64,000 nt of DNA from Trichostrongylus colubriformis (GCA_963978905.1 OZ022260.1:46769551-46833550); one strand, 5' to 3'. Positions 1 to 12,051 are shown, numbered from the stretch's first letter. The notes: generated from the sequence alone by a model not told the origin. Translations and numbers: made by a program.

Positions 1-2350
1 GCGACATGCCGTAGTGCGACAATCCTGACATAAGGGTACACACCCGTGAATTTGACCTATACCACGATTCGTAAAGACCAGTCGGTATGGTATATATGTA
101 TACGAATCTATTACTACTGTAAACCCAGTGCGGGCATAGCAGCAGTAAGGCACTCACTTAAGAGTGAAACTGCATACGCTACTCTTCATTTCGCAGCTTT
201 CATTCTGATTTTCGCTCTCTCGCTCTCTTCCTTTCGCTTTCGCTGTCCGCACAGTTTTCCATGAAAGCTTATGCGTACGCAAAAGTCCGTTTCCCCCATC
301 TCAACCCTCCCAACCTATACGTAACACACCTACTCCTTAGACGTCCTAGTTTTCTGAGAAATCATAAATCAAAGCATACCATGATCTTAGGCTGATTCCC
401 GAGCACTTTTGTATTCAGAACTGGTGAATAGTCACGATTACTACAATGAAGCGAAGACGAAAGCTGACTACTACAATGACGTTGTTGGAAGCCGACCAGG
501 AGATCACCTTCTCGAAATAAAAGAGGAAGCGCTCGAAGATGGCGAAAAAGAGAGTTGTTTATGACGTGTTCTATTGGATGATTAGTGATGCGCACCAGTA
601 TGCCCATATCGAATATTTTTGGTTCAAACCGAGATCTGATTGATGTTATCTTACTTGAAATTGCTTATATGTTGTGTACTTTTTGGAGCTCCTCTAAACC
701 GTCATGAAATAGAATCGCATAAGCGTTATGCGAAAGTTTATCTTTGTTGCCCTTAAGGGGTAATTCTAAGGCAGCCTACTAACACATGTTTGGTAGAGAG
801 CCGTAGAAAGAGCCCTACGTATTTGCGCTACTGTATTCCGTTGGCGTCTAGTAGGTGGCTGCCAGTACTGTAAATCGATGTCACATTTCTTGCTTACATT
901 CTGCTTTGAAGCATTCCTTTACGGAGCTATTGTACAGCAGATTGTGAGACACCATCGTTAATGTGAATAATGTCTAGCTAGAACTTTCTTGGCGGGAACG
1001 GTACGATCGTAGGTTCCAGAAACGACGAATGAAGTAACGCTGAGATCATAGCGTAGCATGTAGGCGATGCTGAGATCTCATTTCTAACAGTCACCAAAAA
1101 TCCGGTGTGACCCCCCCCCCCATTTTTCGTTTCGCACCAGTTCTTCTCTAGTTTCGAGCCAGCTTGATGTTTTATGTTCCTATTCCAATTGAGCAATTTT
1201 TTTTAGAGTGCTCTGCCTTTCCATTCAACTCGGTTATTGTTATTTTGTCATTTACTGTCATAATTTGTCAACGATACGGCTTGCCCAGTTTTGAAATCCA
1301 CATCTCGAAATCGAGATGATGCAATTCAAAGCTATATGTATCCGTCGTACTCGCATTCGGGTTCCCTTCGCATTTTTGTGGTAGAACGATATATTAACTA
1401 TGTACATATGCTATCTATTACGAAAGTTTCTATGATTTTAATAAAAAGTTGCTATCAAAATCTTGTCCTCTTTCTGAGATCAGTCAATAAAAGGGCACCG
1501 TGCAGAAACACAAAAAGAATGAGAAATTGGTGCTACTGAAGTTAGGGGGAGAGGCACGCGCAGACCTAGGCGTCCGTCGAGAAATCGTCGACGTGGATCG
1601 TATTTGGTTCGTTGAGAAGGGACGTAGTTCTAGAGATTGACCAAAGGAATCTCTCAATCTGAGCGCACAAAGTGTAAAGGAAGATAAGGCAGAACAGACA
1701 ATCTGGGCTCGCATTTGTAACTGATAGTTACATCAATCTTCAATTGAAAATTTCGAAGGATGTACAAAAAGAAACCTCGTTAATAGGAAATAAGGTAGGG
1801 CGCAAAGATTACAAGTTAAGACGATACTGCAGAGAGGAGAGCCTATGGACAAACGCGAAAATTAAGTCACCTGAAAGGTTCATCAGTACCTTGTTCCTCC
1901 CGGAACTGTGGTCATTAAGCAAGGTATCAAACTTCTGTAACAAAGCCCGTTTGATTTATGTTGTAGTGCGAATTCGCACTGCGAACAGATGAACTTTTCA
2001 CGCTTTAATACAGATTCTTGACACCTTGTTAAGAATTTCAGGGCAACTAATGGAGGAGTGTGCCCCATACCTGATGGGCTGCTGGTGGAAATCTCATGCG
2101 TGACTCATCCCACCACGAGGCCGGCAAACGCCAATCGCTACCCCGTTTGTCTCCCTGGCACCGAAAACACGTGAAGATTGACCTCTAACACTCACTGTTT
2201 AGCTGTGGGGTGCGTTTTCACAGGTCACAGTGGGAATACCAGATACAAGACTTAGCAACGTGCTACTTTTATATGTTACCACGGCTGTAAATAGTGAACT
2301 GGCATAAGCGATTCATCATATACACTGAAAAGCGTTTGTAATCACAAAAA
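1..2350. other. Gene-poor stretch, repeat debris
   Basis: I see no supportable exon here. Bases 21-42 repeat the terminal motif of the inverted-repeat element at 12052-12283. There is a run of C at about 1111-1121. Bases 1744-1995 belong to a decayed repeat described separately. Short open frames have no recognisable motif. Confidence 0.5.
1744..1995 (+). repeat. Decayed dispersed repeat, copy 1 of 2
   Basis: This stretch matches 46855-47010 with many differences. Shared blocks include AGAGAGGAG and an AAGGxxTCAAxCTTCT block about 100 bases later. An open frame runs through this copy but it resembles no family I know. It is probably an old transposon fragment of unknown class. Confidence 0.4.
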
Positions 2351-2671
2351 TTGTGGAAGGAATTCTCATGCATGGCGCAGCCCACAATGATGCCGGCTGA
2401 AGCCACTCGCTACCGTTGGACCCCTGGAAGCAAAGGGTGTGTACTGGAAACATTTCAGATACGATGGATCATTTTTCCAAGAAATCATGGGAGAATCAAT
2501 GGAAAATTTTCTTCGACTAAATGTCTCCGATACAATTTCTTTCAATCTAAAGACAAGGTGTACTTCGAGGGATTATCAGAAAGCGGCATCTTCGTGTATG
2601 CCGATTCGGAAGTTCGGACTCATAAAGTTACTTTGAAGGAAGGTATGACAGTTGGTATTGAGGCAGTTTAA
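2351..2671 (+). pseudogene. Unrecognised coding-like fragment, possible frameshift
   Basis: Two overlapping plus-strand frames look coding in sequence: residues such as YWKHFRYDGSFFQE in the upstream part and ESGIFVYADSEVRTHKVTLK in the downstream part, ending at a TAA. They lie in different frames and meet near 2555, so a frameshift or an unseen intron is needed to join them. The downstream part has a spacing of S-x-G...V...L-x-x-G that loosely resembles the second half of an FHA domain, which is notable given the FHA pieces further right, but I would not assign it on that alone. It could equally be transposon debris. Confidence 0.25.
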
Positions 2672-2680
2672 GAAAAATTT

Positions 2681-2748
2681 TCCTTGATTGAATTTGCATA
2701 TGGAGAACTGCGCTTTCCTTGACTGAATTTGCATATGGAGAACTGCGC
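2681..2748. repeat. 35-bp direct tandem duplication
   Basis: The 35-base unit TCCTTGATTGAATTTGCATA... occurs twice in a row with a single T/C difference. It lies just after the stop codon of the preceding coding-like fragment. Confidence 0.85.
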
Positions 2749-3899
2749 AGCCATTGGGGAAACCAAGGGGCGAATAGCTTCATTGAAAGAAGAAAACAGT
2801 TCACATTACTCAGTAATACTGATCTTTAATGAAGTTACAAGTATTGAAAAACGCTCAAGTTTACAACAGAGAAGATACATAACGCTCCCCACTCGCAATG
2901 AAAAGAGCTATGTGGCTTCTATGTGAGCTCTAGCTTTTTGTTCCTCATCTTTACCTTTTATCCCTGCCGCATTACTTGTATGACTTTTATCCATTTCCTT
3001 AGTTGCCAGAAGACGAGCACATACCTCATGGTAGGCGAGCCTCCGCTTCGTAGTATATATTTCATTTTTTCATCCTTCTGTTAGGTTCTGGTTTTTCTCA
3101 TTTTGTAACGAGTTTTTTCCCAGTTCTTAGTCTCAGTCTTTTACCGTGCGTTCTTGATTCCCTTGACGAGTCGCATTGATGCGGTAGAAGACCATAGAAA
3201 TACCTTCACAAGGGGGAGAGAGTTACGGAAGCCTTTCTTAATATGGGGTTGTCGTATTTTTGAAACATCTCGACCCCATTGCCTTACTCTGACTGCACCC
3301 ATAACTCCAGTAGCACCTATTTCCCTACTTCGCAGCTTTGGTGAATTCCCATGAACGTATGTGAATCATTTTTCCTATAACATGCGAAAGATGTTTGATT
3401 GTTTGTTGTCTATTTTCGCTGCAACTGAACAGAGTGGTACTAATGTAGCCAGGAACCATCCCACTACCCTCATCTTCAAACGCTATATAAGTCTTGGCGT
3501 GGCTATGAGAGGGTTCCTCTTTAATCCTAACTTCTCACTCCCAGTCGAACCCCTTCTTTTCGCCGCGCGGGTCTAACACTTGTATAGATTTGAGTTTATC
3601 CAGTCACTTAGGATAGTGTAACGGGACCTGGGAGCACTTACAGTTTGGAGGAGCTTCATGGCACACTTGTCAGGAGTCTTGCATTTGCGCAGAATTCCGC
3701 TCCTTCACTCATCGGCTTTTATGCCATGGCTCTATCCTCATCAAACAGATCTTTGTTGGAAGACATTCATTCTATGACATTTCATAAAAAAACGATGAAT
3801 TCCAGCACCGCTGTACACAGTGGGAAAAGAATATATACTCCATAGCTATCTAAAAATGTATTAGTTGAAGCCTTTAACTCGACTTTTCGACACTCCGCA
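2749..3899. other. No gene seen
   Basis: Only short open frames without family motifs or convincing splice structure. I can support nothing here. Confidence 0.4.
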
Positions 3900-5249
3900 A
3901 CGGCACAGTCCTTTCCATTGTCTGGACATAGTAGATTGACTTCGTCTTCAATGACATTCATTCTTCATGGCACCTCCATTTCTATATCAGGCACGGCGCA
4001 CAGGAGACTGTGGTGCCCTTCTCGTCTGTCATGAGACCCTCGAGGATCGTCCCACTAATTTTCGCACAGTACCAGCAGCTTCTTGAACGATACTTGCAAC
4101 GGCTTGGAGGATAATACGGTATCGAACAATAAGGTGAGAAGGACTATGCCAAGCAGCGTTGGCATCTTTCACATTATTATTCGATACCGTTCGTTGCATC
4201 TTGAATTTGCGTACAGGAATACGAATAGTGCTGATCCACAGCTCCGCAAAACGTGCACCGGATCCAGCTTGCGATTTCTGTAATGATGCCCTCAAACTCC
4301 CGTTTGAGAATGTTCGCGAAACCTGTTCGATGCTTATTTTGCAAAGCTCTACAATTCGTTCTTCCTTGGACGTCATTCTCTCGCGTGACAGATCGTAACT
4401 AGTTCGCGTTCATCCAGTAAGACTTCACCAGTTTACACATTGCGCCTCCTCCTGTACTCACGGACCATACTTTCGAAAGAGTGACGCTCCTCTATGTCAT
4501 TCACAATCGCTTTGCGATATGCAGCTCTTTCCGTGTGCTCATAATGGTAGAGAATCAACACCTGCCAACTGGTATCCATAATCTTGCTTTCATCTCTCTT
4601 CCTTGGGTGAGTGTTCTCCTTAAGAAGAGTTAGGACGGTCTCGTGAGCTCTGACTTTCTGCTCCTAATTTTTTACATGCTCGGTTGTTTCGGACGATGTC
4701 CTCTTCGCGGAGCATACTAAGTGTAGCTGTCTCTTTTGCAGTTCTGCTCGACCTCGCTATTCATCGCGATGTCTTTGTTCTGCACGCCTTTTTTCTTTGT
4801 TAAGTAAATCGATAATAGCTTCGACTTCATTCTTCTTTCCGACTGTAGACTTGAGCACGTTTTCTGCTCGAACTTCAAACTTGTGATCCTTGTTCAACCA
4901 TTTGCGTCTGACGATTAGGTTTATCTTGCCGACATGTGTGTGTCTCGTACAATCGGTCCGTGAAAGCGAACTGCGCTGTCAATCTCATGATTTTTAACAT
5001 AAAATTTTCAGCCGCACGCAAAATATCAGTGATTAGGAAATCTTGGTCTTCTGGTGGCGCCAGAACCGAACTTTCATTACCCTTCAGGTGTGCCCAATCT
5101 GTTTCAAGAACTCCCGCGACGTTAACTTGTTGGGATAATGCTTCTGTCATTAGCCTTATGCCGGTTCCGAAGCTACCAGCTGCGTGAGTGCTTTCTAGAA
5201 GATAATTGTACGAGTAGAAATATTCGCTATCCTTGCGTCGAGGATCCAC
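3900..5249 (-). mobile_element. LTR-retrotransposon gag-like relic, frameshifted
   Basis: Read on the minus strand, the stretch gives a Glu/Arg-rich coiled helical region (from about 5249 down to 4400) followed by a cysteine cluster near 4300-4030. One frame there reads CTFCGAVDQHYSYSC, a zinc-knuckle-like C-x2-C-x5-H-x4-C, followed by further C-x2-C pairs (CQRC, CWYC). That layout, a long helical part and then zinc knuckles, is what nematode BEL/Pao- or Gypsy-type Gag proteins show. Several frameshifts and stops interrupt it, so it is a relic. I find no protease, reverse transcriptase or LTR next to it. The class assignment is an inference. Confidence 0.4.
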
Positions 5250-5649
5250 TCTGAAAATCCATCAAAAGATTTCGTCCGCTTTTATAAATATTAGAGATAC
5301 GTAGACGTGGTGAAAGAATCGTCTCCGAAGATAGTCGTGATCGGGTCTCCCGCCGGTCTCTCAGGCAAGGTCATCCCTGGATAACCATTTTCTTTCACCT
5401 TGCCTGTGAGACTGTTACAGTAGTCGTGTTGCAAAGCAAACCCTTTCTACTCTTCCCAACATTCACACTGTGATTTTTCATGGCCCGTAACGTCAACGAG
5501 ATTCACTTATGGGGATTCAAATATGGTTTGGTTTGACTTATCACATTTCATACAAGTACATATCACATTTCTTAGAAGTACACGTCTAGCGCACAGAATT
5601 CAAAGTATGCTGGAATGTCTGTAACTAGCTTCATACTACCTGGCAAACT
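5250..5649. other. No gene seen
   Basis: Transition from the gag-like relic to the A+T-rich reverse transcriptase block. No feature can be supported. Confidence 0.4.
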
Positions 5650-6520
5650 ATGCACAATATTAAAATGGATAATATCATACTACTCTCAGCAGACTTCACA
5701 AACATGTTCACTAACCCACCACATAATAAAATAGTGTCTAGTATAAGAGAAACACTCAAAATTTGCTATAAAAATAGTAACAAAAGATACATAGCCACTA
5801 ATAATCACAGAACTTTTTACACTGATAACAATTCTTACAAAAACTACCATACTATAACAGACATTCTTCACTTTATAGAGTACTTACTTAACAATAGTTT
5901 CTGTAAATTTTCAGAATACATTTTCATTCAAAAAATTGGAGTACCAGAAGGAAGCAATGTCAGTCCCCTACTGGCAGATCTAACCTTGTCCTATTATGAA
6001 TACGTTCACTAATCCAATGCAAATCAAAAACACCAGTTGTAACTTCAAACCTTTTACGTATATGGATGATATCTTAATTTTACATAACACAAATTCTACC
6101 ACTACCTTTAACAAACTCAACATGATATACGATAACATACTAAGATTAGAAACTACACACGAAAATGATTATAAATGTAATTATTTAGACCTAGAAGTTT
6201 TAATTAAAGACAATAGGATGAATATCAAAATGTATAACAAGCAGACAATTTTGAATTCCCTATTGGAAGATTTCCTAATATATCCACTAACATTCCTACC
6301 AAAATCAAGCGCAATACCATATACACAGAAATGCTAAGAATAGCACAAACCTGTACCTATCAAAAAGATTTTATTGAAAGACTTCAACACACGATAGACA
6401 ATTACAAGATTGTGGATATAAATTAGAAATCTTTTTAACCTGTCTTACTAGATGCCTGTATCTGAATGATTTTATAAGGTACAAGTTCAAGTTACTTAAT
6501 CCTAAAGAACTTCATAACTA
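5650..6520 (+). mobile_element. Penelope-like reverse transcriptase relic
   Basis: Three adjacent frames carry reverse transcriptase motifs in order: LLSADFTNMFTN (palm motif A, D at about residue 16), GVPEGSNVSPLLADLTLSYYE (motif B of the Penelope type, where G-x-N-x-x-PLLADLFL-x-SYE is usual), then FTYMDDILIL (motif C, catalytic DD) and CNYLDLEVLIKDNRMNIKMY, the conserved stretch after it. The tail IYTEMLRIAQTC continues the family pattern in a third frame. Breaks lie near 6010 and 6300, so the enzyme is dead. The block is strikingly A+T-rich compared with its surroundings, suggesting a separate origin or a young arrival from an A+T-rich lineage. No endonuclease domain follows in this strand and composition. 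Confidence 0.8.
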
Positions 6521-7929
6521 CTTTATGACTCCTTTATCTGATTGATTTTTATTCTTCTATCTTATTAATTAGTAACGCTTTCAAGATTTTTGTCATTGAA
6601 GTTATTTACACAGTACTACCATTAATGCACTCACCACATTTTGACGACTTTTCATCACATCTTCAGCATTGTCCACCTACAACATCACTATTATTTCTCT
6701 CGAAGTAAGGATGAGGAAGTGCCGACGACAAGTGCTTGCAGCAATTTATGGCATGCGACGGCGACCGTGGCTAATCGCGTTTTAGTCGTTTTGCCAAGAG
6801 ACTGGTTGATTGCCACAGCTTTCCACTTTTGGGGACAGCCACGTGATGAATTGTGCCAAATGATAGCGTCGTGCACTGATCCGAAATTCAGTGTTGAGTG
6901 ATAGGGTCTCTCCCACAATTTCTTTTTGCTCATGTACAGGAATGCGTTGAAAGTGGTGGCCAACCCGAATCAGTGTACTTTTCACAGCTTCAATCGAGTC
7001 TTTAAATGTTGCATTTTAATAGACTATCGCTAGCACACGTTCACCGACTTTCACTTAATGGCATTCCGATCCTTCCGAACTCATTCGACCTCGCTTGGCA
7101 TCATTGTTCGTCTTCGGGTCTTAAAATAGTGTTCAGATGCACCGAAGCTTCCACTACACACTGTAAGGTGTTCCTAGAGCATGCGGTGGTGTCACTTACC
7201 ACAGCTTGGAATGCATCTGTGCATAGGTGACGTACCCCTATGCACACCTATGAATGTAACTACAACAAGAACTGCTACAATAACCGTGAAGCCTATCTGA
7301 AGTTACTTGCATCCATGGTATGGTCTATGGCTACTGATAGTTGTCACGCAACACAAGACTCAACAGGTCGGTAATCCAATCCAATTTCTTCTGAAGGAAC
7401 GGTTCCGTCAGTTCTTGATTTGCTCTTTTGGCAGATGGATCTGCCACTTCATCACCTTTGAATTTAGAGCTATATATAAACGAATCTATCGTTTTAGCCA
7501 CAAAAAATGCTTGCGTATGATATATGAAACACAGTATGTAGCTAAGAAATTCCGAATTTCCATGGAATCGTTCTCATGCATTGAGATTGCCGACAAAAGA
7601 TATCATTGCCTACAAAAAAAGATCCTATGCAACCACAAGGATTACCAGCTCGAAGAAAAAATTACGAACATAGACTGCATAGGCGAAAAAAGGATGAAGG
7701 AGAGGAAGCTTTAGGACGAATGAATTAAACGCCATGTTCGGCTCTCTATGAACCTCGGCGAGTTCGCCTTCGTCGGAGCCTGAAAACGAGGGAAGAAGTC
7801 AGGACGTGTTATTCGAGTAAATATCTAGGGCATACCCTACTAGAACTTCAATGCTATTTGGGACACCACGCAGACACCAGAGGAAAACACCGTACCTTCA
7901 GTAGATACACGGGATCAACCGCTACAGGC
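6521..7929. other. No supportable gene; one 135-codon open frame
   Basis: A plus-strand open frame at 7307-7714 encodes a Lys-rich C-terminal half (ends KRMKERKL) with no recognised domain. Nothing else here shows motifs or splice structure. It may be part of the flanking retroelement debris. Confidence 0.3.
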
Positions 7930-8445
7930 CGAAGACCTCGGTGTGAATGAGTTCAGAGCCTGGTTGAAACGCTAGTCTTATATAGGGCGCGTTCCGCGTA
8001 ATAGACAGGCATTCACCTCTGCGGTTCATTTTTGGATCCCTGGCTTGGATCCAGATCGCCTCAAGGGTTTTGCGCGCTGTTATTTGAGTTTCGCGCGCCA
8101 GTATACGACCGTGACCTCAAAGCCCTCTCCTCTGTGGCATTGTTCTCTGTGGCAACCCAAGGGGGTCGACCCGCGTGACCTAGCCTTGCCGTCCAAGTGA
8201 TTCTTAATGCGCTCATTGAGGGGTCTACCCGTCTCTCCTATGTATTCATCCCCACATTTCCGGCAGGAGATTCTGTAAACCACCCCTACAGTAGTACAGT
8301 TTCCTTCCTTTCCGGCAGGGCGAATGAGCTAAATTCCATGTATCTCTTTTTATGCAAATAGGGAGTGTAGTTATTTGGCTGGATGTAAGATACCGTGAGT
8401 TTCGACCAATCAGCGTAGTCGGACAAATCACTCAGAACTTTTTTA
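7930..8445 (-). mobile_element. GIY-YIG endonuclease relic of a Penelope-like element
   Basis: On the minus strand the frame through 8283-8080 reads GVVYRISCRKCGDEYIGETG then RPLNERIKNHL. This is a GIY-YIG nuclease core (VVY...YIGETGR, catalytic R and downstream acidic region) preceded by the C-x2-C typical of the endonuclease tail of Penelope-like retroelements. After a frameshift near 8060 the reading continues LEAIWIQARDPKMNRRGE, the usual follow-on, and stops near 7930. No reverse transcriptase of this strand lies upstream. Base composition is ordinary, unlike the A+T-rich reverse transcriptase at 5.65 kb, so the two are from different elements. Confidence 0.75.
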
Positions 8446-8608
8446 TTCAAAAAACACGATACCAAAAAACAAGAATAAACGAAGCGCACACAATAACAGG
8501 TATGAGATACAACAAATATATGGTGACGAGGTCACCGAACCACAACAAGGCAATAGTGAACTCACGATGAAGGAGGGGTTCAACCCGAAGACAGTGAGCA
8601 TAACCAGA

Positions 8609-8625
8609 GGGGGGGGGGGGGGGGG
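8609..8625 (+). repeat. Run of 17 G
   Basis: An uninterrupted G tract preceded by CCAGA and followed by AAACC. Length may be unreliable in assembly. Confidence 0.8.
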
Positions 8626-8689
8626 AAACCCATGGAGATCGTCCCTAGGTGATGAGAGAGGCTACCGCGGCCGACCGATGACTCCCACG

Positions 8690-8975
8690 TTCGACGTCCG
8701 ACGATTGAAGATTCAAAAAAAACCGACTCAAAATGCCCGCTACGTTTAAATAGTGCTTAGCAGGCCAACCACTGATTTGACAAGTCAGGCCGTGTTAAGA
8801 CACGCTACTGTTGATCTTGCCCGCTCTTGATCTCATCATGACAGTGTTCTACTCATTCTAAGACTCTTTTCCCTGGGCTTGAGCAAAGTCATCAACCATC
8901 CCCCACATAACAGACCCCAACGATTGAAGATTCAAAAGAACATAGTGCTTAGCAGGCCAACCACTGGCAAAAATG
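8690..8975. repeat. Short direct repeats
   Basis: The blocks ACGATTGAAGATTCAAAA and TAGTGCTTAGCAGGCCAACC each occur twice, near 8700/8918 and 8751/8944, in the same order. The second copy lacks the bases between the blocks. The stretch CTGCGGTTCATTTTTGGA near 8985 also occurs at 8021 in the GIY-YIG relic, so part of this is retroelement debris. Confidence 0.6.
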
Positions 8976-9244
8976 CTCCCCTGCGGTTCATTTTTGGAAC
9001 ATTTTTGGAAGTCGCCAGCTGTGGATGAAACACAGGTTTAGACGTACACAGGTTTACACGAACACGTTTTACACGGTTTACACGTCAGTCGCGTTGAGGC
9101 ATGTAACTCCAAATTAAGCGCCTAATCCTATTGTAACAAAGCAACCAAAAACCAATGCGGAATCATTGTTCAGCGATTCTATCAAAGTAATAAACAGTGC
9201 ACCGTGCGTGTGGGACAACATCAATGAGGCAACTATAGAAAACG

Positions 9245-9865
9245 TGATTCAGCATGCCGAACAAGGGAGGGATGCTCGATTCTATCGTGACCCAGATCGC
9301 GATGCCGCGCAGTGCGCCGCGTGCGGCACACTGCGCGGCAGGTAACGCGTCGAGTCAGGTTCAGACGAGGATTAACTTGTACATCTTTCAACAGTTTCAA
9401 GAGATATCACAAATTTCACAGAAAAAAAATGGAGAAAATGAGAAGAAAAAAGGGTTTTAATAATGATTTGACTGAAAGGAGCGACAGCTTCTAACGCTTC
9501 AGCTATTGTTGATAGGTGTTGTAAGTAGAAGGTCAAAAGTTACTTCACGTATTTTACGCCTGAACTAATTGGTGAAACATCTCATATATAACAAGTGGCA
9601 CGGAATAGTTTATCGGACTGCATCACTTTGTTCTTGCATAACTTTCTTTCATCACTTTCTTCTAATTCTAGCATTTCGCCGGGCTTCGACTATATTCATA
9701 CCACCCTCCATCAACATGGAAAAGCATCGGCCATTACCTGCTGCAAAGGGACACTCGATTCTTTCGTAACCCGACAGCCCAGCGTCGCGCAGTGCGCTGC
9801 ACGCGGCTCACTGCGCGGCATCCCGATCTGGGTCACGATAGAATCGACATACACCCCGAACAAGG
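9245..9865. repeat. Foldback element, GC-rich arms of about 90 bp
   Basis: The arm at about 9249-9345 (CGATTCTATCGTGACCCAGA...) returns in inverted orientation at about 9768-9860. Each arm itself contains a small GC palindrome around CCGCGCAGTGCG. About 420 bp of A+T-richer sequence separates the arms. No coding capacity is seen, so it is a MITE-like foldback of unknown superfamily. Confidence 0.75.
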
Positions 9866-10832
9866 TGTTCGGACTAACTCGAAACCTCATCGCCGGTGAC
9901 TGGGCGGAATAACCACAAAGAAGATTGTTGAAAGGATGTGGACCCCATGCTTTCGAAAAATTCTGTTTTGTGATTATATCTCAGTGTTTCTTCTTGCACC
10001 ACTAGAAGCTGTCATAAGACGTTTGGCTGGACTCCTTAAGATCCTCCTCAAGAGCTTGGCGTAGGGCCTTGGTAGTGACTGTCAGGTTGCTAATGAATCC
10101 ATAATCTTCAAAAGAAAAACCTATCTTTGAAACTGTGATGCCTGCGCTGCTCCCTCAGTTAGGATATCGTATTCTCCTTCATTTCGTGGCTGATCCTGTC
10201 GACAATATGGCCGTTGAAGGTTTCGAGCAGTGCTTGTGAAAAACGGGACTCAAAGAGCTATTTGCAGAATTTTGGAGTCTCCAAAATAAGCGGTGCCAGA
10301 TGAGGTGGTAAGCTAATCGGATCGCTAGAACGCAAATCACACTACTAGCGAAACCTTGAAGTCATTCCACTTTGAGTTTTACAGCAATAAATGGGACCCG
10401 CCTACAAACAGGGAATCCAGAATTGGCCAATTCTCTTAATTCTCTCCTTTGTCTTATATTTTGCAACAATTCTGGGACGTCTAGACATGGATATATCGAT
10501 CCATTGACAAATGAACGAACAGACTTGCAAACTGATGGTTTATACAATAAGCGCGTAGCTTCGATTGTCATTCCACCACCTTCATTCCATCATTCCCATA
10601 AAATTATCTGCGTTTTTTTATTGTTGAGGAACACCGCTTACAGATTATGTGCACTCAGAATGAATACGCTATCACACAACTTACCATATAAATATTGCGT
10701 GCAGGGAAGGACACTTCATTTTATAGCTACTTTGTGTGCTGTTCGCTGATCAACTGGCTACTGAATTCATAGGTGTGACTCTTTGAATCTCAGCATCAGT
10801 TCGGTCATGTCATAAAAATATGTCTCATCAGC
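9866..10832. other. No gene seen
   Basis: Open frames at 10362-10749 overlap on both strands without family motifs. Nothing supportable until the FHA-like exon at 10833. Confidence 0.4.
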
Positions 10833-10941
10833 ATGGAGAACCAACCCGCAACGCGTCCTTACCTTCTATGGCGCGGAGAGAACGAAACGGCGCTCTACTA
10901 TATTGACCAAAAGCACATTTACACTATCGGAAGACGCTGCA
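10833..10941 (+). CDS. Orphan first exon encoding the N-terminal half of an FHA domain
   Basis: This candidate exon starts with ATG one base after an acceptor-like TCTCATCAG. It encodes 36 residues plus one base and ends at A|GTCAGT. Residues 9-14 are RPYLLW and the end is HIYTIGRRC, the first strands of an FHA domain with the canonical Gly-Arg that contacts phosphothreonine. It is homologous to the exon at 20580-20687 of the FHA-RING gene (RPYLSW... and CFSIGSDR) and ends at the same alignment position in the same phase. The rest of an FHA domain is not found next to it. It is therefore either an alternative first exon for that gene, with a 9.8-kb intron, or a truncated duplicate. I cannot tell which. 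Confidence 0.5.
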
Positions 10942-11046
10942 GTCAGTTCTTTCAAATTCCATTTCTACTTCAGCCGGTCATAGTGAATGTCCGAGTGATT
11001 GTTATCATCATGGCGTAGGGTCACTCGGTTATATCATCTAGGTACT

Positions 11047-11673
11047 TTAACACGTTGGCGACCGCGCGTTTTTTCAAGTGTCTGCCACGTGGGACATCGC
11101 GCGCTCGCCTATGCCGAAAATTGCGTTCCAGCACTGGGGTTTTTGGTGCTAGATTTCCAAACCCGATGAATTTCGCGCGTACCTTGAGCGCTAATACAAA
11201 GTAGTGAGCGCTGCGAAATTTTAGATACCCGTCGGGAACTTGAATAAGGGATTACTGCATGGTAGTGATGGGAAGTGGTTAATCAGATGATAGGTATATG
11301 AAAAAATTCCACATCTTGCGAGTTTAAATATCTTGACTAAGAATTAAATGGCAACAAATCTCCTAACTGACTATGGATACCTGCGACGATTTCACAGAGC
11401 CGAATGCTAGTTTCAACGATCTGTTTATCGACAGCGATGATAATACCTGTGCTGGATGACGCTACAAAGCAAAAAAAACTTCTTGAAAAGATATAAGTGT
11501 ACCATGTTAACACTGGATACCCTTGTGCATGTTGATCAAAATATTTAATTGTGGATTTCAAATCAGTTGAAAAAAGGAATGTTTCGTGCTGCATCTCGCC
11601 ATCGGGACGCATTGACCTACGCGGCAGAAAACGTGCGTCCCAGCATCGGGACGCAATGTCGCCAACGTGTTAA
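11047..11673. mobile_element. TTAA-flanked piggyBac-like MITE, 627 bp
   Basis: The ends are TTAACACGTTGGCGAC (from 11047) and its inverse GTxGCCAACGTGTTAA (to 11673), so the terminal repeats start at a TTAA target, the hallmark of piggyBac-type insertion. The subterminal parts are GC-rich and share GGGACGC blocks. No transposase is encoded. Similar ends occur at 38475 (TTAACACATTGACGCC) and about 41083, so a family exists in this genome. Confidence 0.7.
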
Positions 11674-12051
11674 TTTTGACATTGGCCGCTGAACGCTTTC
11701 TTCACGAAAAGGGTGACACGTCGAGCACCACGTAAATCGAATACGGCGATAACATGATACGATCAGAATCACGATACTATCACTTCCATCTCTCCATTGC
11801 TCAGTTATTGTTCGACAATGTCGGCTTCAGCATGCGATTTGGTATGAAAAAAGCGGCATCAGCTAAAAACGACGAATTCCTTAACTCGAGGAGGCGCCCT
11901 TCACTGGGAACTCCGCCTTTTATAGAATTCCTAGATCCCTGGGTTTCGAATTCCTTATTGAATGCAATACCCCTATACTGTCCGAAAGGGGGTGGCAGAA
12001 GCATATACGTAAGACGGATTAGACAACTCCAGAGTTCACCATCCACAGGAA
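11674..12051. other. No gene seen
   Basis: Overlapping frames on both strands, no recognisable product or splice structure. Confidence 0.4.

Noticed and set aside
5650..8445. One Penelope-like element containing both reverse transcriptase and GIY-YIG
   Set aside because: The two lie on opposite strands and differ in base composition.
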